Shown here piece by piece: positions 56,277 to 64,000 of a stretch of DNA of 64,000 bases; position 1 is the first letter of the stretch; the number at the start of each line of letters is the position of its first letter. Location of the stretch: the NCBI GenBank assembly GCA_015056945.1, contig SVFH01000006.1, forward strand, positions 1 to 64,000. The letters are read 5' to 3'. Source of the stretch: Lachnospiraceae bacterium. Lineage in GTDB: Bacteria; Bacillota; Clostridia; Lachnospirales; Lachnospiraceae. The translations under genes and the position numbers were made by a program. Below the pieces are notes generated by a model. It was not told the origin of the DNA, did no database searches, and worked only from the letters and a program-made list of their open reading frames with translations.

Positions 56277-56909
56277 ATGAACTCTGTTAATACTGAAAAC
56301 ATTTTGCCACGTACTGATAAATCCAAAGCCGCCCTTGCCTCTTTCATTCTAGGTTTGGTCTCCTTAGCCGGCATGGCGCCCCTTGCATTTGTTTCTATTG
56401 TATTTGGCATCATTGGCTTGCGCAATGTCAGGAAATATGATTTGCTCGGTAAAAAAGAGGCAATGACCGGTATTATTGTATCGATTGCCAATATCATTTT
56501 GTCCGCTATCATCATTTTTCTCTTTTTCTTTGGCACGGGTACGTTTTTTAAGGGTATGATAAATTCCAAAACGAAAGACTTTGAGGTAGTAGCATCAAAT
56601 GATATGGGAGAATGTGCACTTTATCTGTATCTTGATAAAGATACCGGCTATAGCAAGTGCCCTCCGGAGCTTGAACCCTACATCGGCACACGTATCATCC
56701 TGACCGATGAAACGTTTGCGCAACTTCCGGAATCTTTGCAAAAGGCTTTGTCTGTAAACTACGATTCCATCCGCTGCCCCGAGCCTGTTTATCGTCCGAC
56801 CGGCAAAGAACAGTATGCAATCGAGGTGAAAGAATACAGCTTTAAGATTTTTGTTATAAATGAAAAAGAAGAATGGCAGACATTCCCGCTTATGACTACG
56901 CTTTATTAA
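56277..56909 (+). CDS. DUF4190-like membrane protein
   Basis: SKAALASFILGLVSLAGMAPLAFVSIVFGIIGLRNVRKYD...GIIVSIANIIL. Confidence 0.75.
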   Translation: MNSVNTENILPRTDKSKAALASFILGLVSLAGMAPLAFVSIVFGIIGLRNVRKYDLLGKKEAMTGIIVSIANIILSAIIIFLFFFGTGTFFKGMINSKTKDFEVVASNDMGECALYLYLDKDTGYSKCPPELEPYIGTRIILTDETFAQLPESLQKALSVNYDSIRCPEPVYRPTGKEQYAIEVKEYSFKIFVINEKEEWQTFPLMTTLY

Positions 56910-57067
56910 AAAGGCGTAGTCTTTTTTTGTCAAACCGTAAAATCTAAATATTATGCAAAGATTCTATGTTTTTTGATATACCGTAAAAATCAAACCCTCT
57001 ACAATATACGTATCAATTTTTACCCGAAAAATCTGATAAAAGATATCTAGGTGAAAGGCAGAGACAT

Positions 57068-59233
57068 ATGAATCTACTTGTTTATTTCTATTATCCCATA
57101 TTAGTATTTGTTCTTTTTTATGGCATAAAAAAAGCCCCCAAGGGAGCATTTCATGAAGGCTTTCTGTCTATTTCACAAACAAAGGCTTTACAAGGCTTTG
57201 CTGCCATCGGCGTTGTATTTCATCATATCGGACAGAATACCTGCGCGCCTTGGTTGCCTTCCGGGAATATCATCCATGGTCTGGAACCGTTCGTTCCAAT
57301 CGGATATCTTTGTGTTGCACTCTTTTTCTTTTGCTCCGGTTACGGATTGATGAAAAGCTATCAGACAAAAGAAAACTATCTGAAAGGGTTCTTCATCCGT
57401 CGCGCTTTGCATCCGCTCCTGCTTTTATTTATCACGGATGCTGTTTTGATTTTTCTGGTAACTTTTTTTCCCCGCAATTTCCCTGAAGTATCAAGTTTCA
57501 TCATTCCAACACCGTTTCATATGGGCGGTGCAGTCTTGGTGAATGAATATTCATGGTTCATTTATTCGCTTTTGTTTCTGTATGCAGCGTTCCTTATCGG
57601 CTTTCGCATATTCTCAAAGCACAGGTTACCTGCCATCATATTTGTCATCCTTGCAACTGTGGCTTATATCCTGTTTTGCGACTGGTGGATGTATGGAAAC
57701 TGGTGGTACAATTCCATTCTTTTATTTCCGATTGGCCTTTTGTTTGCCGCATACGAAAAGCGTCTTGTTCCGGTAATGCAGAAGCATTATTGTAAAGCAA
57801 TGATTATCACGCCGGTTCTTTTCCTTTTGTTCTTTTTATGTGCAGAACACCTCAGTATGTTTCTTGGTATTTTCGGAATACAGCTCTCCTATTTTCCGAT
57901 GAAGTGGATGACACTCCTTTCAGAAACAGCGGCGGCAACTTTGTTTGTTTTTTCTTTGATTTTATTGGGAATGAAAATACAATTCGGCAATAAAATACTT
58001 GCTTTCTTCGGTGCAATTACTGCGGAATTATACCTGGTTCACAGTGTTTTTCTTCGCGTTTTTGTTACATCATTCGAGCAGTCAGGATTTGCGACCATAG
58101 ACAGTCTCCCCCTTTACATACTTGTTATATTGGGGCTTAGTACCGCCGTTTCCTACGGATTATTCCTATTGAACAAATTCATTGTAAACAAAGTATCAAA
58201 GAAACCACTTATCCTGAAATTGCTGAAAACCGATTTTATTGTTATTCTTTTCATCCTTCTTGGTTTTCTCCTATTTGCGACAATCAGTATCCGTAACGAA
58301 AGTCAGCAGTTTTCTAAAGAGTGGAGCGATGAAATGGATGCCTTCCGGGAAGAAAATATACGATTTGCAGATGTGGACGGACAAAAAATGGCAGCATACG
58401 TGCTCGGTGAGGGCGAACACACCATTGTATTGCTTGGAGGATCTTTTGACTATTTCTCAACCATTGGCATGCGTCCGCTTGCAAATCTCCTTGCAGAAAC
58501 TAACCGTGTGGTTGTCCTTGACTACTTTGGCTGTGGCTTTAGTGACCCGGCAGCAACTGAACGTACGGCTGACCGTTATGTCTATGAAATAAGAACAGCC
58601 TTAGCTTCATTAGGGGAGAAAGGGCCTTACATTCTGATGCCGAATGAGATTTCCGGACTATATGCGCTTTTATACGCAACCGAATATCCGAAAGAAGTAG
58701 AGGCCATCATCGCTTTGGACACAATCGTAGCGGCGCGTGCAGACGACATTACTGACGCACTTAATCTGACACCCGATGCCTACCGTATCCGTTTAAAACG
58801 CGAGGAAACAGCCTTTCATCTTTTAAACGAATATGCGCGTTTTACAGGTCTTAACAGAGCAACCTGGTTTATCACGGAACATCAGTTCAAATATTCTCAA
58901 TCAGAAAATACTATGCCTCTTCTTGAGGAGCTTTATCATATTCATGTCGGAAACGAAACGAATTTGAACGCACTTGCGCACAGCTATGATAACCATCAGC
59001 GCTTGGCAGGCATCAGATATCCTGCCGAATTACCGGTGCTCTCACTCCTTGGTTCCAAAAGCGTTGAAGGATACCACTATCCCGAATCCGACTGGCGAGC
59101 GCTCCATGATTCCCTGATTACCAATCCGGAGATTCAGGAAGTCAAAGAAATTCCCGGCAACCCATATTTCGCTTTCTCACTTCCGAAAGCAATCGCCGAA
59201 GAGGCGAAAACCTTTATTGACAATCTTCCTTAA
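57068..59233 (+). CDS. Acyltransferase-3-like membrane domain fused to an alpha/beta hydrolase-like domain
   Basis: N-terminal multi-TM (TKALQGFAAIGVVFHHIGQNT) and C-terminal hydrolase fold (IVLLGGSFDYFSTIGMRPLANLLAETNRVVVLDYFGCGFSD). Confidence 0.8.
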   Translation: MNLLVYFYYPILVFVLFYGIKKAPKGAFHEGFLSISQTKALQGFAAIGVVFHHIGQNTCAPWLPSGNIIHGLEPFVPIGYLCVALFFFCSGYGLMKSYQTKENYLKGFFIRRALHPLLLLFITDAVLIFLVTFFPRNFPEVSSFIIPTPFHMGGAVLVNEYSWFIYSLLFLYAAFLIGFRIFSKHRLPAIIFVILATVAYILFCDWWMYGNWWYNSILLFPIGLLFAAYEKRLVPVMQKHYCKAMIITPVLFLLFFLCAEHLSMFLGIFGIQLSYFPMKWMTLLSETAAATLFVFSLILLGMKIQFGNKILAFFGAITAELYLVHSVFLRVFVTSFEQSGFATIDSLPLYILVILGLSTAVSYGLFLLNKFIVNKVSKKPLILKLLKTDFIVILFILLGFLLFATISIRNESQQFSKEWSDEMDAFREENIRFADVDGQKMAAYVLGEGEHTIVLLGGSFDYFSTIGMRPLANLLAETNRVVVLDYFGCGFSDPAATERTADRYVYEIRTALASLGEKGPYILMPNEISGLYALLYATEYPKEVEAIIALDTIVAARADDITDALNLTPDAYRIRLKREETAFHLLNEYARFTGLNRATWFITEHQFKYSQSENTMPLLEELYHIHVGNETNLNALAHSYDNHQRLAGIRYPAELPVLSLLGSKSVEGYHYPESDWRALHDSLITNPEIQEVKEIPGNPYFAFSLPKAIAEEAKTFIDNLP

Positions 59234-59236
59234 TTC

Positions 59237-59294
59237 TTCCGGGGAATTTTCTCCCGCTTTCATACTAGCGAGATACTTCCCCGGAACTTTTTTA
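59237..59294 (+). terminator. Intrinsic terminator
   Basis: TTCCGGGGAA ... TTCCCCGGAA followed by CTTTTTT. Confidence 0.7.
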
Positions 59295-59422
59295 TCACCG
59301 TAATTCCAAACAGCGTATGGATAAAAAACAACGGATATATTATAATGGATTCAAGTGTCCAAAGTACAAATCACCTGTGCCCGCACATAGGTGATTTCAT
59401 GAAATAAAAAAGAGGTGTCCGT

Positions 59423-60748
59423 ATGTCCAAAGAAGCTCAATCCATACAAAAAGGGCGTTTCATCGCCCTGCTTCCTATCTTTATTTTCCTGATTCTTTTT
59501 CTCGGAATGGGAATCATAACCGGTGACTTTTATAAAACACCGGCAATCGTAGCTTTTCTGATTGCTCTGCTGGTCGCTTTTGTGCAAAACAGAAAACTTT
59601 CTTTTGCAGACAAATTCAAAGTCATCACCAAAGGTGTCGGTGAAGAGAATATCGTCACAATGTGCTTAATTTTCCTTTGCGCGGGAGCTTTTTCCGGTGC
59701 AGTTACTGCTTCAGGTGGTGTTGAAAGCACAGTAAATCTGGGCTTATCCGCAATTCCCCCACAGTTCGCAATTCCGGGACTTTTTGTAATCGGCTGTTTC
59801 ATTTCCCTCTCCACGGGAACCTCCGTCGGCACAATCGCTGCGCTTGCTCCGATTGCGGTGGAAATCAGCCATAAAACAGGCTTTTCCATGCCGCTTTGCA
59901 TCGGATCCGTTGTGTGCGGTGCGATGTTCGGCGACAATCTTTCCATGATATCGGATACCACCATCGCAGCAGTTAAAACACAAGGATGTCAGATGAAAGA
60001 CAAATTTAAAATGAATTTCTTTCTCGTGCTTCCGGCTGCTTTGATTACACTGGTTATTTTCTACTTTCTCAGTAAAAATGCCAATTATGAAGTTAGCGGT
60101 TCCTTACAATACAATCTATGGCAGGTACTTCCTTATTTACTGGTTTTAGTAGGAGCTCTTGCCGGCTTGAATGTTTTCATCGTGTTAATCGGCGGAACCG
60201 TCTTCTCCCTGATTGTAGGTGTTGCAACAGGCGCATTTCCGCTCACTGACATTTTTGTCGCAATCGGTGGCGGAGAAGTTGCCGGCAGAAGCATCGGCGG
60301 TGTCATCGGTATGTATGACATCACCGTCATCTCCATCATTGTTGCCTGCATCGTAGCTCTGGTAAAAGAATACGGCGGTATCCGCTTTATCCTCAATCTC
60401 ATCAAATACGGAATTAAAGGAACACGTGGTGCGCAAATCGGCATTGCCGGCCTTTCTCTCATCGTAGATGCCTGCACCGCAAACAATACGGTTGCCATTG
60501 TGATTGCCGGACCGATTGCCAAAGAAATCAGCGAAGAATACGGCGTTGACCCAAGACGCTCTGCTTCCTTACTTGATATTTTCAGTTCTGTCGGTCAGGG
60601 ACTGATTCCCTATGGCGCACAGTTACTGACAGCTGCATCAATTGCCTCAATTTCACCGTTTGAAATCATACCATATATGTATTATCCGATATTGATGGCT
60701 GTCAGTTCTTTATTGTTCATTTTATGCAGCAAAAAAATCAAGGCATAA
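59423..60748 (+). CDS. Na+/H+ antiporter NhaC-family protein
   Basis: Multi-TM; FISLSTGTSVGTIAALAPIAVEI, GAMFGDNLSMISDTTIAA, DACTANNTVAIVIAGPIA. Confidence 0.9.
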   Translation: MSKEAQSIQKGRFIALLPIFIFLILFLGMGIITGDFYKTPAIVAFLIALLVAFVQNRKLSFADKFKVITKGVGEENIVTMCLIFLCAGAFSGAVTASGGVESTVNLGLSAIPPQFAIPGLFVIGCFISLSTGTSVGTIAALAPIAVEISHKTGFSMPLCIGSVVCGAMFGDNLSMISDTTIAAVKTQGCQMKDKFKMNFFLVLPAALITLVIFYFLSKNANYEVSGSLQYNLWQVLPYLLVLVGALAGLNVFIVLIGGTVFSLIVGVATGAFPLTDIFVAIGGGEVAGRSIGGVIGMYDITVISIIVACIVALVKEYGGIRFILNLIKYGIKGTRGAQIGIAGLSLIVDACTANNTVAIVIAGPIAKEISEEYGVDPRRSASLLDIFSSVGQGLIPYGAQLLTAASIASISPFEIIPYMYYPILMAVSSLLFILCSKKIKA

Positions 60749-60752
60749 AATA

Positions 60753-60820
60753 ATCGCCAATGTCTGTGATATCTTCCTTATCGTTCTGTGAGTAAGATTT
60801 GGTATTCAGTCATTGGCGAT
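60753..60820. terminator. Inverted repeat/terminator between convergent genes
   Basis: ATCGCCAATG ... CATTGGCGAT. Confidence 0.55.
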
Positions 60821-60827
60821 ATACATT

Positions 60828-61679
60828 TTAACCCTCTTTGCATCCGTCAATGGTATGGTGCAACTGCTGAAACAGATCTTTATAACGGATCATGTCTCCT
60901 TCGAATTTCACAACGGCCACGTGCAGATGCAACGGAATCTGCTTATCTTCAAAGATAAAAGTCTGTCCGTTTTTGCTACGGATTTGTTCTGCAAGTCCGG
61001 AAGCATATTCTATTTCTTTCCGATTCGTCAGAATGACAAATTCATCTCCGCCGATTCGAAAAACGATATCTTCCTCACCGGCGGCATTCTCTAAACGGCT
61101 AAGCGCCTCAAGCAGTGCCAAATCCCCTGCCTTATGGGAAATCTCGTTAATCGGAACCAGCGATTTGATGTCTGCGCAAACGAAATAACACTCTTTTCTT
61201 TCCTTAAAAACTTCGTATAATTCACTAATATCTACATTTTTACCCATCATTGTACCTCCATTCTGTTCCGGAATACAGCGCTTGGGATAGAGCTCCGCAA
61301 CATGCACGCTCTCACGAAATTCTGAAGGATTACAATTCCAAATGCTTTTAAAAGCCCTGCTGAAAGACTCATTCGTCCCATACCCGCAATCCAGCGCAAC
61401 ATCCAGAACGCTCCGTTCCGGCTGTGCCTTAATCATCTTCGCAGCAAACATCATCCTGCGTCTGATTAGATAATCCCGCACACTGATGTTATTGATACAG
61501 CGAAACATTTTCTCAAGCGTCGATTTGGAACAATAACAAGCCTTCGCCACATCCTCAGTCCGGATATCCAGCTGCAGATTCTCTTCAATATATGAAATTG
61601 CACCCGCCAAAATCTCTAACTTATCCACAATACTCTCCCGTTTTCCATTGCTCCGTCCAACGCGTCTGAATCGGAGCAT
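60828..61679 (-). CDS. AraC-type HTH fused to GGDEF-like domain
   Basis: CYCSKSTLEKMFRCINNISVRDYLIRRRMMFAAKMI...LDVALDCGYGTNESFSRAFKSIWNCNPSEFR (AraC), then VFRIGGDEFVILTN (GGDEF). Confidence 0.88.
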   Translation of the reverse strand: MLRFRRVGRSNGKRESIVDKLEILAGAISYIEENLQLDIRTEDVAKACYCSKSTLEKMFRCINNISVRDYLIRRRMMFAAKMIKAQPERSVLDVALDCGYGTNESFSRAFKSIWNCNPSEFRESVHVAELYPKRCIPEQNGGTMMGKNVDISELYEVFKERKECYFVCADIKSLVPINEISHKAGDLALLEALSRLENAAGEEDIVFRIGGDEFVILTNRKEIEYASGLAEQIRSKNGQTFIFEDKQIPLHLHVAVVKFEGDMIRYKDLFQQLHHTIDGCKEG

Positions 61680-61806
61680 TTTGACTCTATGTCATGAATC
61701 TGAAGTACTTCTGATACTACTATATCAAACGTTTCTTTTTTCGACTTGACTTTTTGAGTAAAATAACTGTTTTCACTGTTTCGTTCTCTACTAACTCCTT
61801 CGCACC

Positions 61807-62694
61807 TTACTCCGCCGGATTCACATGCACCATGATGTGCTTTACCTTATCGAAATTGTTTTCAATGGCATCATGCACTTCCTCGGCAATCCCGTGTGCC
61901 TTCCGCAGGGAATATGTTCCGTCTACCTGAATCTCTAAATCCACGTAGATTCTATTTCCGAATACACGTGTCCGAAGCAAATCAATACCTTGCACCTCTT
62001 TATTCTGCAGAATACACTTGCGAATCGCCTCCTGCGTCTCTTCATCGCAGGCGTGGTCCACCATTTTATCCATTGCGTCCTTGAAAATATCAAATGCCGC
62101 TTTGGCAATAAAAATAAAAATCACAAGGCTCGCAACCGAGTCCATGATTGGAAATCCCATTCGCGCACCGAGAATACCAATCAATGCACCAATCGAGGAA
62201 AAAGCATCCGAACGATGATGCCATGCATCTGCCATAAGCGCTGCAGAATCAATTCTTTTGGCATGAAGACGCGTGTACCAGTACATTGCCTCTTTAATGA
62301 CAATAGAAACAATTGCGGCAATCAGAGCAGGAATACCCGGAATGACAAGTTCCTCATAATTTCCGGATAAAATTGTCTTAAGAGCTCCGGCTCCGATTCC
62401 AAGACCTGTGATGAGAAGCACAACCGATAATACAACTGCCGCTACACATTCCAGTCTCTCATGCCCGTACGGATGCTCCTTATCTTTGCTTTTACCCGCC
62501 ATTTTAATCCCAATCATCACTACAAAAGTGCTGAAAATATCCGATGCAGAATGCACTGCATCACTAATCATCGCTGACGAATGCGCCAGAATTCCCGACA
62601 GTAGCTTTCCCAGTGCAAGCACTACGTTCATGATAATTGTCACCCATGCAACGCGGTTTGCCACTTGGGTAAAATTGTCCGTTTCTTTTCTCAT
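61807..62694 (-). CDS. Cation diffusion facilitator (CzcD-like) transporter
   Basis: SDAVHSASDIFSTFVVMIG, HPYGHERLE, ADAWHHRSDAFSSIGALIG. Confidence 0.93.
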   Translation of the reverse strand: MRKETDNFTQVANRVAWVTIIMNVVLALGKLLSGILAHSSAMISDAVHSASDIFSTFVVMIGIKMAGKSKDKEHPYGHERLECVAAVVLSVVLLITGLGIGAGALKTILSGNYEELVIPGIPALIAAIVSIVIKEAMYWYTRLHAKRIDSAALMADAWHHRSDAFSSIGALIGILGARMGFPIMDSVASLVIFIFIAKAAFDIFKDAMDKMVDHACDEETQEAIRKCILQNKEVQGIDLLRTRVFGNRIYVDLEIQVDGTYSLRKAHGIAEEVHDAIENNFDKVKHIMVHVNPAE

Positions 62695-62845
62695 ATTTCG
62701 TTTCCTCCGATAGATAATATTATCTCTCTATGGCACTCACTGTATGTTGGGATTTCTGCTGAATCTGCGAGATAGGTAATTCCCGGGGTATTAGCCCTTT
62801 TACAAAGGAAGCTATTACTTAAAAATTTCCCATAAGATAGAACAA

Positions 62846-62965
62846 AGAGTCCGCGGCGGACTCTCGCGTCTGGCGCGGTTGCGACAGCAACATCTTCCTT
62901 ACGCGCGAGTGTGCATCCTTAGCGGAGCTTTTTTATTGCATAGGAATTTCCTATGCAATAAAAAA
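62846..62965. repeat. Multi-palindrome repeat element between riboswitch and CDF gene
   Basis: AGAGTCCGC-G-GCGGACTCT (62846-62864), GTTGC-gaca-GCAAC, and a perfect palindrome TTTTTTATTGCATAGGAA-T-TTCCTATGCAATAAAAAA (62929-62965). Confidence 0.7.
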
Positions 62966-63072
62966 CCCACGATACCAGTATGTTAGCAACTACTGTCCCG
63001 TGGGGAAATACTTCCACTGTCACTTTAAGTGACCCGACTCCATGACACGCTGTCACGGTCTGCTCAGTTTGT
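62966..63072 (-). promoter_or_regulatory. NiCo (czcD) riboswitch with overlapping intrinsic terminator
   Basis: Minus strand AAACTGAGCAGACCGTGACAGCGTGTCATGGAGTCGGGTCACTTAAAGTGACAGTGGAAGTATTTCCCCACGGGACAGTAGTT: conserved TGAGCAG, CGGG, ACAG and GGGACAG elements with helical arms; then CCCACG..CAGTA / TACTG..CGTGGG-TTTTTT terminator; upstream of a CDF gene. Confidence 0.82.
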
Positions 63073-63243
63073 ACTGTATTTTTGCAGTGCAAAGAGTTTC
63101 ATATAAAATAACATGGCGTGGTATATTTGTCAATTGCTTTTTCTGCGAAATATGGCACCTTTTCCAATCTATCCCTCCATTGGACTTCCTTCATTTCTTC
63201 GCATAAAATTTAATTATCAGGACGTATGAAAGGAGAAGCTTCT

Positions 63244-64000
63244 ATGTTTGATCATTTTAAATTAGAATATTTATCCGCTGCTTGGGAAATATCCCCCTTT
63301 TGTTTTCTTATACTGATTTTTTCATTTATTTTTGTTGCAGTACCAATCGTTTTCATTCCGGCAGCATTAATCATGAAAGGTGCCAAACCCATACACTATC
63401 TCTCTTATCACAAAAATCACTTTCAACAAACGTTTCAGTTTCATTGTGAATCCTGTAAACAAATTGTCACCTCGAATGATTCCAAATGCCCGCACTGTGG
63501 CGCCACCTATACCGACAACCCGAAATATGTTTCGGCGAAAAAAACAATGCAGCAAAATTATTTGGAATACTTAAAAAAACAAGAGGAAATCATCGAACAG
63601 GAAATGGTTCGAATCAAAAAACGACTAAAACTATCACGTTTACTTTCCGATAGATTTGCAGCACCCTCCTTCTTCAATTTCGAGTTAGGAACCCCTCCAA
63701 CCTATACTCCTGCCTGGGATTATGAATTTAGCTGTGAATACTGTAATAATAAGCTTCGCGGATTAAGCAGTGACGAATGCGGATGTCCTAATTGCGGTGC
63801 TTCCTATCAGAACAACCTGGAATTACTCATTCGCGAAGAAGAAGACAAGGTTGAAAAATGTCATTATGAACAATATCAGGAACTAAACAAGATTAAAACG
63901 GAGCAAAACGAGAAAAACAATAAGGATGATGTTGCTCACTACAAAAAATACGGCAAGCTTTACAAAATGAACGATCTTACATCTAACCCTGTATTGGGTA
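63244..64000 (+). CDS. Membrane-anchored double zinc-ribbon protein (runs off right edge)
   Basis: Hand translation from ATG 63244 behind AAAGGAG: MFDHFKLEYLSAAWEISPFCFLILIFSFIFVAVPIVFIPAALIMKG...CESCKQIVTSNDSKCPHCG...CEYCNNKLRGLSSDECGCPNCG; no stop to 64000. Confidence 0.8.
   Translation, partial: MFDHFKLEYLSAAWEISPFCFLILIFSFIFVAVPIVFIPAALIMKGAKPIHYLSYHKNHFQQTFQFHCESCKQIVTSNDSKCPHCGATYTDNPKYVSAKKTMQQNYLEYLKKQEEIIEQEMVRIKKRLKLSRLLSDRFAAPSFFNFELGTPPTYTPAWDYEFSCEYCNNKLRGLSSDECGCPNCGASYQNNLELLIREEEDKVEKCHYEQYQELNKIKTEQNEKNNKDDVAHYKKYGKLYKMNDLTSNPVLG

Noticed and set aside
1-64000. CRISPR array or intact prophage/transposon
   Set aside because: No regularly spaced 25-40-nt direct repeats and no integrase, capsid, terminase or IS transposase seen; only the ORF6N fragment and the Rpn-family gene hint at mobility.

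Overview
The window looks like a low-GC Firmicutes chromosome, probably Lachnospiraceae/Clostridia. This is inferred from gene content and the housekeeping set; I ran no database search. The left ~13.7 kb is an accessory defence-type island. It holds an edge-truncated AbiEi-like antitoxin gene, an ORF6N fragment, a 1.4 kaa STAND-like NTPase with an N-terminal Mrr-like nuclease, a type III restriction-modification pair (Res/Mod), a GIY-YIG + RAMA-like protein, a small XRE regulator with a clear promoter, and a DUF5677-like gene. A translationally coupled pair follows: a membrane/coiled-coil/GAF protein and an orphan Bsp6I-like PD-(D/E)XK nuclease. That pair lies between two decayed copies of the 3' tail of rumA, which suggests an insertion hotspot. 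The rest is mostly core genome: rumA, yhaM, an HtrA-like protein, mutS2, a two-component system, tadA (tRNA deaminase), galM, recR/ybaB/dnaX, pfk, tRNA-Ser, a CofE-like gene, HIT, rhomboid, a full Tad/Flp pilus locus (including a 56-aa Flp pilin absent from the ORF track), bofA/DUF2508, fliS/flagellin/DUF6240, an ECF sigma module, an Rpn nuclease, an acyltransferase-hydrolase fusion, NhaC, an AraC-GGDEF fusion, and a CDF transporter behind a NiCo (czcD) riboswitch. The best candidates for an undescribed system are the GAF/Bsp6I-like pair and the XRE-GIY/RAMA-Mod-Res-STAND operon. Other notable items are an HtrA homologue and an alpha/beta hydrolase domain that both appear to have lost their catalytic triads.
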